Origin: Fibrella aestuarina BUZ 2
GTDB taxonomy: Bacteria > Bacteroidota > Bacteroidia > Cytophagales > Spirosomataceae
Assembly: GCF_000331105.1 (NCBI RefSeq)
Contig: NC_020054.1
Coordinates: forward strand, 4,328,257 to 4,392,256
Length of the DNA stretch: 64,000 nt
Direction: 5' to 3'
Below, piece by piece: positions 1 to 8,991 of this stretch (position 1 is the stretch's first letter; each line of letters begins with the position of its first letter). Made by a program: the position numbers and the translations under genes. The notes below the pieces were generated by a model. It saw only the letters and a list, made by a program, of their open reading frames with translations, was not told where the DNA came from and did not search any database.

Positions 1-814
1 GGCGTGGTAGCGTTTTGGGAAGCTGAGCACTGGCGTTGTTCAGATGGCCGATAAGGTATCTGGCGACGTTTTGCGCGCCCTCCCGGGCGGCTTTTTCATC
101 ACCTTTGGTGGGTGCCTGCACATGGAAGATGTGGTTCAGGTACAGCACGTGCAGCATCCGTTTACGGGGTTCCCAGAGAGCTTTGTCGCCCACGTTGTTG
201 ACGGCTACGCCTGTTGGCGTATTGTCGGCGGGCGCGACCAGGTGCGCCGTTGCGGGCGTGTTGTTCTGCGACAGGTTGGTCGAGGTATCGTTCAGCGCCG
301 ACGCATCGACGCCTTTGCCGGATAGCCCGTCGGCAGGCCGCTCAGCCGCTGTACCCTGGGGTTTGGGGCCGTGATACGCCCCCATCTTTACGCCGGGCGT
401 TATCGTATTCGAGTCGAGGCGGGCGGCTTTACGGGGCTGAAACAGCGTATCGAACGCATATTCCGACTTGAACACCGACTCGTAGGGCGACGCTTCTTCA
501 AAGTAAAGGCCTACCCGCTGCCCATCCCAGCGAACTTCGCAGCCGTTAGGCAGGTCATACTTTTCGAGTTTGACCGACTCATCGATGTTGAACAACGACT
601 GCACGTACTCCAAAGGCAGGTAATTGCAGCGTTGATCATAATTGTAGTCGGTGCTGAGCAGCCACACGCCCGTCACCTCACGGGCCAGATCGGCATCGCC
701 CGTGCCAGCGGCATCGTTAGCGCCATCTTCAGTAGGTTGATGGTCGCCCTGGAAACAGCCCGAGAGGCTGGTCAGGGTCGCCAAGAGGAGCATCGGCAAG
801 AGACTTCGTTTCAT
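1..814 (-). CDS. secreted lipoprotein of unknown function, 3' end outside the window
   Basis: This gene starts at the ATG complementary to 812-814 and stays open to the window edge, giving 271 residues without a stop. The N-terminus (MKRSLLPMLL...) is a lipoprotein signal peptide ending in a lipobox LSGC, so the mature protein is probably lipid-anchored through Cys20. The next stretch is acidic and Asp/Gly-rich. It is followed by a compact region with two Cys residues (one in DQRCNYLP, one in LPNGCEV) and then a linker rich in Thr, Asn and Ala. The last visible part (about 215-271) is more regular and helical-looking. I do not recognise the family. An 11-bp inverted pair of the window-wide GGTACGT motif lies just upstream (847-884). 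Confidence 0.75.
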   Translation of the reverse strand, partial: MKRSLLPMLLLATLTSLSGCFQGDHQPTEDGANDAAGTGDADLAREVTGVWLLSTDYNYDQRCNYLPLEYVQSLFNIDESVKLEKYDLPNGCEVRWDGQRVGLYFEEASPYESVFKSEYAFDTLFQPRKAARLDSNTITPGVKMGAYHGPKPQGTAAERPADGLSGKGVDASALNDTSTNLSQNNTPATAHLVAPADNTPTGVAVNNVGDKALWEPRKRMLHVLYLNHIFHVQAPTKGDEKAAREGAQNVARYLIGHLNNASAQLPKTLPR

Positions 815-1207
815 CGTCTGGTTGGTTTGCGTTGTCGGGAGGGGGGCAACGTACCTGTCGCCGGGGAGGTCGTCAGGTACGTTGTTTTATGGTTTGCGCT
901 GATAACCAGGCCCGGCCTACGCCGTCAAAAACAAGCCCGAATCGAATAAGGGAACGGTCCTGTGCCAGGCAGGGCGGGCCGTTGCCTCATGGGTGCTCTG
1001 GCGGCCAGCCCCGGTTCAACCGGCGTAGCTACGCCACCCGCCTTGCGGCTCCCGTCACCGATTGGGTATGGGCCGTCTGCTCGTTGCGTTGCCTGCCTGC
1101 GGAGCAAACAATGGGAGTCGGGTCCGTTGCCTCACTCGTGGCTACCGACCTCAGGCTCGGAGCCAGACGGGAGCGGTTAACAAGGCACGTTCAAACCAAC
1201 ACAACGT
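815..1207. other. intergenic region with an inverted GGTACGT pair
   Basis: These 393 bases separate the divergent lipoprotein and Ser/Gly-rich genes. The only structure I see is CAACGTACCTG at 847-857 facing CAGGTACGTTG at 874-884, a perfect 11-bp stem with a 16-nt loop. No convincing gene or RNA is visible; short open frames here have no recognisable content. Confidence 0.5.
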
Positions 1208-1564
1208 ATGAAAACGACTGTCATGACGGTCCTGCTGCTACTTACCGTAGCGGCCGTGGGTGCCCAGGCCCAGACGACCAACTCAGGAAGTACCTCGTCG
1301 CAGAGGCCATCGCAATCAGGCCAATCCGGCAACTCAGGCTCAACCGGGCAAAGTAGTACGGGCAGTGGCTCCACCTACGGGACCGGCTCGGGAACCACGC
1401 GCCAGAGCGGCACTACCAACTCAGGTACGTATGGTAGCGGCTCAACATCGGGCAGCACCTCCGGGCAGGGAACGATGAACTCCGGGCGGAATGCCGAGCG
1501 CAAAAACGAAAAACGCAACCGGAGCGGCAGCACCACGGGCAGCAGCTCCATGACGAATCAGTAG
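1208..1564 (+). CDS. small secreted Ser/Gly/Thr-rich low-complexity protein
   Basis: 118 residues. The first about 21 residues (MKTTVMTVLLLLTVAAVGAQA) are a classic Sec signal peptide with an AQA-type cleavage site. The mature part is almost entirely Ser, Gly, Thr, Gln and Asn in irregular short repeats such as GSTSG and TNSGTYGSG, with a short basic stretch (NAERKNEKRNRSG) near the C-terminus. Such composition suggests an unstructured extracellular or periplasmic protein, but no function can be read from it. It lies 76 bp before the manganese catalase on the same strand, so co-transcription is possible. Confidence 0.7.
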   Translation: MKTTVMTVLLLLTVAAVGAQAQTTNSGSTSSQRPSQSGQSGNSGSTGQSSTGSGSTYGTGSGTTRQSGTTNSGTYGSGSTSGSTSGQGTMNSGRNAERKNEKRNRSGSTTGSSSMTNQ

Positions 1565-1640
1565 CAGCCTACCCCCCGGCGGGGCGCCCGGCAGCCCCAC
1601 ACTTTTCGGACATTTCTCTTTTTAACCAACGACTCAACAC

Positions 1641-2504
1641 ATGTTTTATCACGATAAAAAGCTCCAGTACAAGGTGCGGGTTGATAAGCCCGACCCCCAA
1701 TTCGCCCGTGCCCTGCAACAGGCCATCGGTGGCATCGAAGGCGAAATTCGGGTGTGCCTGCAATACCTTTTTCAGGCCTGGAACGCGCGGGGGCCGCAAC
1801 GCTACCGCGATATGCTGCTTGATACGGGAACCGAAGAAATGGCCCACATCGAGATGCTCGCCACGGCGGTTTGTCTGAACCTCGAAGGGGCGTCGAGCAG
1901 CGTCATCGATACCATCGTCGGCAACGACCCGATCATGGAGAAAATCGTTGGCGGGGGCGATCCGCGCCACTTTCTGTCGGGCGGACTGGGGGCGCTGGCT
2001 TCCGATGCCAACGGTGTCCCCTTCAACGGCTCCTGGATCGTGAGTTCGGGCAACCTGGCTTCCGACATGTTCTCCAACGTTACGGCCGAAGCCACGGGCC
2101 GGGTGCTGGCCACGCGCCTCTACGAACTAACCGACGACGCCGGCATGAAAGACATGCTGTCGTTCCTGATCGCCCGCGATACCATGCACCAACAGCAGTG
2201 GCTGGCCGTGCTGGAAGAACTCGGGCATGGCGACATCCGGGGCGTCTTGCCCGTGCCCAACAGCTTTCCCCAAAGCCAGGAAGCGCAGGAGTTCAGCTAT
2301 GCGTTTGTCAACACCAACATTGACCCACAGGAGCCATCGGCCGGGCAAGACCGCCGCTGGACCCAGGGGCCTTCACTGGATGGGCGTGGCACCTTCCAGG
2401 AGCAGAAAGCCCGCCCCTTTGGCGACACACCCCGGTTAGCCCCGCCCATTCCGCCCGGCCACGCGCAGGTCGAGCAGATGGAGCAGGCCAACCAGCAAGA
2501 GTAA
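1641..2504 (+). CDS. manganese catalase (non-haem)
   Basis: 287 residues, the usual length for the family, which disproportionates hydrogen peroxide at a di-manganese centre in a ferritin-like four-helix bundle. The expected metal ligands are visible: Glu35 (GEIRVCLQYLFQ), Glu66 and His69 (GTEEMAHIEML), Glu150 (NVTAEATGR) and His183 (RDTMHQQQW). The C-terminal about 75 residues are Pro/Gln-rich, as in many family members that pack as hexamers. There is no signal peptide, so it should be cytoplasmic. A hairpin terminator follows directly. No haem or other oxidative-stress gene is adjacent. Confidence 0.93.
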   Translation: MFYHDKKLQYKVRVDKPDPQFARALQQAIGGIEGEIRVCLQYLFQAWNARGPQRYRDMLLDTGTEEMAHIEMLATAVCLNLEGASSSVIDTIVGNDPIMEKIVGGGDPRHFLSGGLGALASDANGVPFNGSWIVSSGNLASDMFSNVTAEATGRVLATRLYELTDDAGMKDMLSFLIARDTMHQQQWLAVLEELGHGDIRGVLPVPNSFPQSQEAQEFSYAFVNTNIDPQEPSAGQDRRWTQGPSLDGRGTFQEQKARPFGDTPRLAPPIPPGHAQVEQMEQANQQE

Positions 2505-2527
2505 CGGCCCTTTCCTCTTTTCTACTC

Positions 2528-2572
2528 AACAGCAGGGACAACCCATCAGCCGACGGGTTGCCTTGCTGTTTT
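2528..2572 (+). terminator. terminator after the manganese catalase gene
   Basis: AACAGCAGGGACAACCC pairs imperfectly with GGGTTGCCTTGCTGTT, and a run of T follows. It begins 24 bases after the catalase stop codon and separates it from the next gene. Confidence 0.7.
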
Positions 2573-2738
2573 TGTGGTATCTACGCCCTTAGTCAAGGCA
2601 AGTAATAGGGTAACTCATACGAACTGCACGAATCAGTTAAAGACACATAAATTGGATTTGGTAACAAGTTTAAAACACGGGGGTTGTATAATGACTTACC
2701 GCTTAGCGACTAACTGCTTTCGTTCAAAACAGACCAGT

Positions 2739-3632
2739 ATGTCCAGACAACAAGTGATCCCCGCCCCTCTAATCGGCCAAGAACACGGTTCCTCCGGCAC
2801 GCCAACCTCGGAAGAGCATCCCATCGACCAACAGGCAACCACGCTCCAAGCGTTGCTCGACGAACGAACCGCCCAACTGGAAAAAGCCAACGAAGCGCTC
2901 GCCAGGGCTCAGGCAGACCTGCGCAGGGCCAACCGGCAAGGGGGGCAACAGGCGCTGTACCTGCAGGCCGTCCTCAACAATTCACCAGCGGCCATTGGCT
3001 ACATAAAAGCCGTATTCGACAAGCCCGACCCCCTGGAAGGCGACCCCCTCCTGGATTCCATCATCGACTATCAGTTGGTGGCCCTCAACGACAAGTTTGC
3101 GGCCATCGTGGGCGAACCCGTCGGGCAGCTGGTTGGGCAGTCGGCTTCCCGGCTGGCCGGGCTGCTCTGGCAAGAGGTTACCTACGCTAACTTTTACCGC
3201 ATCATTGCGGAAGACGTAGCCCTGTATGAAGAACGGGCGTATGACGAGGCCGGACAGCCGCGTTGGTGGAGCATCTCGGCAGCCAAACATGACGGCGGCG
3301 TGGTGCTGACCTACCTGGACGTTACCGAACTAAGGCAGACACAGTTGCAACGCGAAGCCCTGCGCCAACAGGCCGACGAGGCGATCCGGGTCACGGCGCA
3401 GCTGGCGGCCCTCCGGCAGCAACTCAACGACCGGGGCGCTTCCATGCGCGTTGCCTCGCACGATATCCGCAGCAGTATCGGGGTTGTGTCGGGAGCGACT
3501 CAACTGCTTAAATCCGCCGAGTCGGATGCCGATCGAGTACACCTGCTGGATATGATCAACCGAAACGTGGACGCCATGACGCACCTGCTGGCCGACCTGA
3601 TCGATGCCTCGCCCATCGGTACTGATCGGTAA
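2739..3632 (+). CDS. PAS-HisKA sensor protein lacking an ATPase domain
   Basis: 297 residues from ATG 2739; an in-frame ATG at 2691 would add 16. The N-terminal third has a predicted coiled coil (TLQALLDERTAQLEKANEAL...). A PAS-like domain follows (about residues 75-200), then a second coiled coil and a HisKA-like dimerisation helix pair with an H-box (ASHDIRSS, His about 242). The protein stops right after the second helix (LLADLIDAS), where a histidine kinase would continue into the HATPase domain. It therefore has a possible phospho-accepting His but no way to phosphorylate itself. The stop overlaps the next gene by 29 bp, so the two are likely translationally coupled. It could need a kinase in trans or be a signalling scaffold. 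Confidence 0.75.
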   Translation: MSRQQVIPAPLIGQEHGSSGTPTSEEHPIDQQATTLQALLDERTAQLEKANEALARAQADLRRANRQGGQQALYLQAVLNNSPAAIGYIKAVFDKPDPLEGDPLLDSIIDYQLVALNDKFAAIVGEPVGQLVGQSASRLAGLLWQEVTYANFYRIIAEDVALYEERAYDEAGQPRWWSISAAKHDGGVVLTYLDVTELRQTQLQREALRQQADEAIRVTAQLAALRQQLNDRGASMRVASHDIRSSIGVVSGATQLLKSAESDADRVHLLDMINRNVDAMTHLLADLIDASPIGTDR

Positions 3633-4494
3633 CCATTACCTGACTGTTTATCGCTTACCAACCTCAACCACCTCTCAACGTTTTTCGCCCGTGCATGTCA
3701 TCACCCCGCTGCTGAGCTACCCCATCCTGCTGGCTTACTTTAGTGGAGCCGACAACTACACCTGGGTGTATTTTCGAAACGGCAAACGGCAACTGCTGGC
3801 CAAGCCGCTGGTGTATTTCGAACAGCGGTTACCTGGCTTCATCCGCATTCATAAAACAGCCCTGGTTAATCCGGCGTTCGTGGTCGACGTTGAGCCGCCA
3901 CCCCGGCCCAAGATGGCGGCCGCGATTCGGCTTCAGGACGGCACGATGCTACCCGTGAGCCGTCGGCGGTGGGCTAGCGTGCTGGCAACCTTGCAAACCG
4001 TGCGGTCCGGCTTCAGCGATACGTCATTGGACCTGACTCCGATGGGGGCTCCGGCGCTGTCGAACGCGATGCCTCCCATCCAGTTGCTGGCCATCCTGGA
4101 AGGTGATGCCCGGCTGCTGGCCGAGCACTGCCTGAACCAGCTGGGACTGGCCTATTGCCTGCAAACCGCTCAGGCGGGCGATGACCTGACTCAGGCCTTA
4201 CGCCACGTACCCGACGACGAATGGCCCGCCCTGGTGCTCATCGACGCCCGAACTGATTGCGCCAATTGCCTGCGGAGTGTGGAAACGATCAAGGGGGATC
4301 CGCGCCTACGCATTATTCCGGTTGTCTGGCTCAACGGGCAGGACGATTGTTCCGATCAGGCGTATCAGCTGGATGTCAATTCGGTGGTGGCCGTGCCGGA
4401 GGAGCCGGACGCGTTTGTCCGCGTTCTGTCGCAACTGTTCAACTATTGGTTCTTTCTCGCCCAGTTTCCGGTCAGCAGCCGTACTTACGCCTAA
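3604..4494 (+). CDS. LytTR DNA-binding protein with a degenerate C-terminal receiver domain
   Basis: 296 residues. Residues about 35-125 resemble a LytTR DNA-binding domain (YPILLAYFSGADNYTWVY..., then PGFIRIHKTALVNPAFV and an MLPVSRRRW strand). Residues about 155-290 look like a CheY-type receiver of the Bacteroidota single-domain group: PALVLIDAR holds the candidate phospho-Asp and the tail reads LSQLFNYWFF. It appears degenerate, since the conserved Thr/Ser is replaced (VVWLNGQ) and the conserved Lys is lost (VAVPEEP). LytTR regulators normally carry the receiver first, so this order is unusual. The start at 3604 overlaps the PAS gene; GTG 3691 is an alternative. Its stop overlaps the stop of the convergent receiver gene. 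Confidence 0.75.
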   Translation: MPRPSVLIGNHYLTVYRLPTSTTSQRFSPVHVITPLLSYPILLAYFSGADNYTWVYFRNGKRQLLAKPLVYFEQRLPGFIRIHKTALVNPAFVVDVEPPPRPKMAAAIRLQDGTMLPVSRRRWASVLATLQTVRSGFSDTSLDLTPMGAPALSNAMPPIQLLAILEGDARLLAEHCLNQLGLAYCLQTAQAGDDLTQALRHVPDDEWPALVLIDARTDCANCLRSVETIKGDPRLRIIPVVWLNGQDDCSDQAYQLDVNSVVAVPEEPDAFVRVLSQLFNYWFFLAQFPVSSRTYA

Positions 4495-4979
4495 AAGACG
4501 GAAATACGGTTGCTGGGCAGCGTTACAGTCTCCCACCAATAGGAACGGAGCTGATCGAAGTAGGCCTGCCACTCCGAGGTGCGGCTGGGCTTGACCAGGT
4601 ACGATGAACACCCCCGCTGATAAGCTTCGACAATGTCTTCGCGGTGACCAGAATAACTAAACAGCACGACAGGGATCTTACTAATGTCGGCCGGTAGCCC
4701 CCGAATGTAGTCCAAAAGGTCCCAGCCATCCTGGCGGTCAGGCAGGTACAGGTCCAGCAACACCATTTTGGGGATGTCCCAGTCATTGCCCTGGCATTGG
4801 CTCAGGTACGAACGGGTCTCGTCGGCGTTCGTTGCCAAAATGGTTTTTACCTCTGGCATCGACCGGCGCAACTCGCTCTGGATGATAAAGCCGTGGTCGG
4901 GGTTATCTTCAACGACGAGCAGTTTGGCGTGGTTGAAATTCGCTCGGATAGTCGGGTCGATGTCGGTGCTTCGTTTCAT
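4491..4979 (-). CDS. single-domain response regulator (CheY-like receiver)
   Basis: 162 residues from the ATG complementary to 4977-4979. The receiver landmarks are intact: acidic pair in LLVVEDNPDH, phospho-acceptor Asp in MVLLDLYLPD, Ser in VVLFSYSGH, and Lys in SSYLVKPSRT. There is no output domain, so it should act by protein interaction or in a phosphorelay. It lies convergent to the LytTR protein, with stop codons overlapping by three bases. Its C-terminal pattern (AYFDQLRSYWW) resembles the degenerate receiver of that neighbour, so the two domains may share ancestry. The 286 bases upstream to the exporter gene show no clear feature. Confidence 0.85.
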   Translation of the reverse strand: MKRSTDIDPTIRANFNHAKLLVVEDNPDHGFIIQSELRRSMPEVKTILATNADETRSYLSQCQGNDWDIPKMVLLDLYLPDRQDGWDLLDYIRGLPADISKIPVVLFSYSGHREDIVEAYQRGCSSYLVKPSRTSEWQAYFDQLRSYWWETVTLPSNRISVF

Positions 4980-5265
4980 CAGGTATCTCAAGTGGCCTGA
5001 TGGTAAAACTAAAAGAAATACTATTTCTATAGAATAAATACTATTCATATTGAGCGATCGGCCTATCAGCCTATGCGGCGCTGGCCCGCCCGCAGATGGG
5101 TATTACTAAGGCTGGAACGCGGATGACGAGAATACTGAGACTAATCGCGGATGGTCGCTTATCTGGCGTTTAGGGTTTGCACCACAAGCCATTGAAAAGC
5201 CATAAAATCCACGTAGATCCGCCCCATCCCGTCATCCGCTTGCCATTCTGTTCCACCGATCAGCT

Positions 5266-7503
5266 TCAGACCAGTTCGGTTTGCTGCTGCCAGAACTGCG
5301 AATAAATCTTTCCGCTCTTGAGCAATTCGTTGTGTTTGCCTTCTTCCACCACGCGGCCCTGTTCCAGCACCACAATCTTGTCGGCTTTCCGGACGGTGCT
5401 CAGGCGGTGAGCAATGATGATGATCGTTTTACCCGCCTTTCGCAGTTGCTGCACCGTTTGCTGTACGTATTGCTCCGAGGCCGAGTCGAGCGCCGAGGTG
5501 GCCTCATCCAGAATCAGTACCTCGGGGTCGCGGTAGAGGGCGCGGGCAATGGCCAGTCGCTGTTTCTGCCCGCCCGATAGGGTGGCGCCGTTTTCGCCCA
5601 GGTACGTCTTGAAGCCGTTGGGCATGCGTTCGATGAAATCCGTAATGCCCAGGCTCCCGCAGATCGACAGGATACGCTCCATATCCGGGTCTTCTTCACC
5701 GATGGCGATATTTTCGACCACGTCACCGGCAAACAGATCGATCTTCTGCGGCACCACGCTCACCACCCGGCGCAGGCTGTCGCTGTGCAGGTGTTTGATA
5801 TCGTACTCACCGATGAAAATGCTGCCCTCCTGAATAGGATACAGCCCCTGCACCAGCGACAGCATGGTCGACTTGCCCGAGCCACTTTCGCCCACCAGCG
5901 CCGTGATTTTACCCTTCGGCATCGTCAGCGTGAGGTTGTCGAAAACCGGCGCGCGCGACCCGTAGCGGAACGTAACGCCCTGAAACCGAATATCACCGAC
6001 CATATCCGGGCGTAGCTGCACCTTGTTTTCGTTGGACTCGCGGTCGAGGTCCATGATCTCGAAGAGACGGTCGGCGGCAATCAGGGCTTCCTGAATGGGC
6101 CGGTTAGCACCAATGAGGCTGGCGGCGGGGCCCGTGAAATAGCCGATGAGCGCGTAGAACGACAGCAGTTCGCCCGGCGTGAGGTCGCCGCCCAAGACGT
6201 ACCCAGCCCCGGCCCAGAGCAGGATGATCGTGAACAGGCGCGTCACAAACTCAGACGCATTACCGGCATAAATGCCCGCGCTACCCGTCTGGAAGATCGT
6301 TTGCAGCAGCATCACGAAGCGGTTTTCGGTTTTCTGGCTAGCAAACTGTTCCAGCCCAAACCGCTTGATGGTGGGCATGGCGTTGAGCGATTCCACTAGC
6401 TGCGCTTCCAGATCGGCCGAGTTTTCCATCAACTTACGCTGGTAGCGCTGATTGAACCGGTTCATGGCCCAATAAATCGCCGCGTAGAACGGCACCACCA
6501 GAATCAGGATCAGGGCCAGTTTCCAGTAGTAGGTAAACATCAGCCCGAACGAGAAAAAGACGATCAGCACGTTAACCAGCAGGCCCAGCCCCACCTCGTT
6601 GATGAACGTGCGGATCTTGACGGCGTCGTTGACCCGCGAAATCACCTCCCCTACCCGCATGGTGTCGAAAAACGACTGCGGCAGGGTCATCAGGTGTTTG
6701 TAATAGCCCAGAATGAGCGCGGCGTCGATGCGCTGCCCCGTTTTCAGGTTGAAGAAACTGCGGGTAGCATTGATAAAAATCTGCAAAAACAGCAGTAAAA
6801 TCATCGTGATACTGAGCAGGTTGAGCAGATTCCGATTGCCGTTAACCAGCACGTTATCGACGATCTTCTGAATATAAATGGCCGATGAAAGCCCCAGGAT
6901 GGTGTAGATCAGCGCCCCGAACAAGGCCTGCCCCATCACGGCGCGGTGCGGCTGCATGAGCCGCCAGAACCGCTGCAACACCGGCACTTTTTCGTTGCCG
7001 ATCTTAAACGTTTCGTCGGGGATCAGCAGCACCAGCAGGCCCGTCCAGGCGGCTTTGAACTGCTCGGGCGTCAGGGTGTGCATCTGCCCGTCGGAGGGAT
7101 CCATCACCGTCACGTGTTGCGGCGTGATGCGGTAGACTACTACGTAATGCTGCATGCGGCCGTCGAGCACGTTCACGTGGGCAATGGCCGGCAGCGGAAT
7201 CTTCGATAGGCTTTCGTAGGTCGCCTTTACCCCTTTCGCCTGGAAATCGAGCTTTTGGGCGGCTTCCACCATCCCCAGCATGGTGGTGCCTTTCTGGTCG
7301 GTGGAGGCGATCTGCCGGATGCGGGCTACGGGCAACACCAGCCGGTAATACGACGCCACCGACGCCAGACAGGCCGCGCCGCAGTCGGTCAGGTCACGCT
7401 GCTTTACCCGCACGCGGGCGCCAAGGCTGCGCTCGGCCAGGCGGTCCTGGGTACGTTGCCATCGGGCTAACAAGCTGTTTTTGAGTTGGTTCAGTAGGCT
7501 CAT
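5266..7503 (-). CDS. C39 peptidase-containing ABC exporter for double-glycine-leader peptides
   Basis: 745 residues with the full three-part layout. Residues 1 to about 150 are a C39 cysteine peptidase with Gln35 and Cys41 (QRDLTDCGAAC), His119 (MQHYVVVY) and Asp135 (VMDPSDG). Residues about 170-460 are the ABC transmembrane domain. The rest is the ATPase with Walker A GESGSGKST (about 536), signature LSGGQKQR, Walker B VLILDEATSALD and the switch His in IIAHRLST. Such exporters cut leaders after Gly-Gly and pump the core peptide out. It overlaps the HlyD-family gene by 4 bp, and four double-glycine-leader genes lie upstream in the same direction, almost certainly its substrates. Confidence 0.95.
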   Translation of the reverse strand: MSLLNQLKNSLLARWQRTQDRLAERSLGARVRVKQRDLTDCGAACLASVASYYRLVLPVARIRQIASTDQKGTTMLGMVEAAQKLDFQAKGVKATYESLSKIPLPAIAHVNVLDGRMQHYVVVYRITPQHVTVMDPSDGQMHTLTPEQFKAAWTGLLVLLIPDETFKIGNEKVPVLQRFWRLMQPHRAVMGQALFGALIYTILGLSSAIYIQKIVDNVLVNGNRNLLNLLSITMILLLFLQIFINATRSFFNLKTGQRIDAALILGYYKHLMTLPQSFFDTMRVGEVISRVNDAVKIRTFINEVGLGLLVNVLIVFFSFGLMFTYYWKLALILILVVPFYAAIYWAMNRFNQRYQRKLMENSADLEAQLVESLNAMPTIKRFGLEQFASQKTENRFVMLLQTIFQTGSAGIYAGNASEFVTRLFTIILLWAGAGYVLGGDLTPGELLSFYALIGYFTGPAASLIGANRPIQEALIAADRLFEIMDLDRESNENKVQLRPDMVGDIRFQGVTFRYGSRAPVFDNLTLTMPKGKITALVGESGSGKSTMLSLVQGLYPIQEGSIFIGEYDIKHLHSDSLRRVVSVVPQKIDLFAGDVVENIAIGEEDPDMERILSICGSLGITDFIERMPNGFKTYLGENGATLSGGQKQRLAIARALYRDPEVLILDEATSALDSASEQYVQQTVQQLRKAGKTIIIIAHRLSTVRKADKIVVLEQGRVVEEGKHNELLKSGKIYSQFWQQQTELV

Positions 7504-8690
7504 GAGCGTGTTCCGCCCTCCTGCTGCGCCAATCGGTTAGACGGTGACGGTTTCGCCTGAATGGCCGGGTTCAGCCAGTCGTCGGCTTTGTCGTAGAGGA
7601 GTTGAAACAACGACCGGCGGGCCACCTGGAAGCGCGTTTGCACGGTCATCCCTTTTTTGAGCTGCCCCCGATAGCCGTTGCTCAGGCTCAGGTACGGCCG
7701 GTCGAGCTGGCAACGTACCTTGAATACCGGCTGGTTGTTGTTCATGGTGAAATCGTTGGCAATGTCGAGCACCTTGCCGGTGAGCAGCCCCCACTGGTTG
7801 TAATCGAAGGCATCGACTTGTAGGCGCACGACCTGCCCCGGTTGCAGCAGGCCAATGTCTTTGGAAGGCACATACGCTTCCACGATCAGCGTCGAGTCGG
7901 GCGAGACCACGGCCATGATGTCGCCAGGCTGCACGTAGCTGCCTGCATAGCGCCCCGCCAACTGGCTCGCCGTGCCGCCAATGGGTGCTTTCAGTACATA
8001 CAGTTCCTGCTCCTCGGCGAGCTGCTTAGCTTCCGATTCGAGGTTGCTCAGGTCGCGGCGGCTCTGGGTGAGGTCGGTTTGCCAGTCGCTCCGTTGCTGT
8101 TCCACCAGGGTATTGTAGCGGGCCAACGCGGCTTTGTGGGCGTAGAGAGCATCTTCGTATTCGAGGCGGGCAATCACCTTCTGCGAGTACAACAGGCTCG
8201 CCGTCTGGTACTCGCGCTTGCGTTTTTCCTGTAGGTTCCAGCTTTCTTCCACCACCGACCGGAAGCGGGTGTACTCCTGCCGGTAGAGTGGAGCCGTCAA
8301 GCCCGCCACTTCCTTCCACGACCGGGTCGTAAGCTGGGTCAGGTCCTGCACAAACGCCTGTTTTTCGGCTAGTTGCTGATCGATCAGTTGTTGACGGGTG
8401 AGCAGTTGCTCCGAGCGGAGCCGAAACAGGGGCTGCCCTTTTTTCACCGTCTGCCACTCTTTCACCAGTACGGCTTCGATGACGGCCCCGGCGGTGGCTT
8501 TCACCTCACTCCGCTCCGAAATGGGGCGCACCAGGCCATTAGCCTGCACGGATACATCCACGTAGATAAACGGAAGGGCCAGCAGTGTGAGCAATACCGC
8601 TCCTAACACCGTGGTATAGATGAGCTGACTCCTGACGCTCACCGTCGGCAGGTACGTGACCAGACCGTGCGAAAAGTCGTTCTCGTTCAT
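7500..8690 (-). CDS. HlyD-family membrane-fusion/adaptor protein of the peptide exporter
   Basis: 396 residues from ATG 8690. A short cytoplasmic tail is followed by one membrane helix (LIYTTVLGAVLLTLLALPFIYV). A lipoyl-like half (VDVSVQANGLVRP), a long coiled-coil hairpin (about 100-230) and a second lipoyl/barrel part (KAPIGGTASQLAG, GDIMAVVSPDSTLIVEAYV) complete the adaptor layout. It should link the ABC exporter to an outer-membrane channel, none of which is encoded here. An in-frame ATG at 8738 would add 16 residues, but these are encoded by a dispersed repeat, so I prefer 8690. The exporter gene follows with a 4-bp overlap. Confidence 0.92.
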   Translation of the reverse strand: MNENDFSHGLVTYLPTVSVRSQLIYTTVLGAVLLTLLALPFIYVDVSVQANGLVRPISERSEVKATAGAVIEAVLVKEWQTVKKGQPLFRLRSEQLLTRQQLIDQQLAEKQAFVQDLTQLTTRSWKEVAGLTAPLYRQEYTRFRSVVEESWNLQEKRKREYQTASLLYSQKVIARLEYEDALYAHKAALARYNTLVEQQRSDWQTDLTQSRRDLSNLESEAKQLAEEQELYVLKAPIGGTASQLAGRYAGSYVQPGDIMAVVSPDSTLIVEAYVPSKDIGLLQPGQVVRLQVDAFDYNQWGLLTGKVLDIANDFTMNNNQPVFKVRCQLDRPYLSLSNGYRGQLKKGMTVQTRFQVARRSLFQLLYDKADDWLNPAIQAKPSPSNRLAQQEGGTRS

Positions 8691-8707
8691 AGGGCGTTGA
8701 GTTGTTG

Positions 8708-8806
8708 GGGGCTGCACGTCATTAGGCTGCGCCGTCATTCGTAGTCATTTGCCTTTGGCGTCATTCATTGTAAAAACAACCAATGACGCGAAGCAGATGA
8801 CTATGA
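8708..8806. repeat. copy of a dispersed GTCATT repeat followed by a long imperfect hairpin
   Basis: GTCATTAGGCTGCGCCGTC begins at 8718 and recurs at 34891. The adjoining stretch folds back on itself: 8739-8771 pairs imperfectly with 8776-8806 (about 31 bases, several mismatches). It sits between the last precursor gene and the HlyD gene. It could be an intra-operon attenuator or processing site that lets precursor transcripts outnumber exporter transcripts. Confidence 0.55.
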
Positions 8807-8991
8807 ATGACTACCGATGACCATTTATGACATGCATCATCTATTTTTTACGAAAAAAAAAGAAGCAGGGATGTCGCCCTCACTTGGAAACTGACGGAAC
8901 GGATTCCTGTTTCCCGGGCTGCATACCTGCTTCCTACTTGTTACTCAATGGGTTTTATGGGCAACCCGACCCCACGGCTGTACGCGTACGC

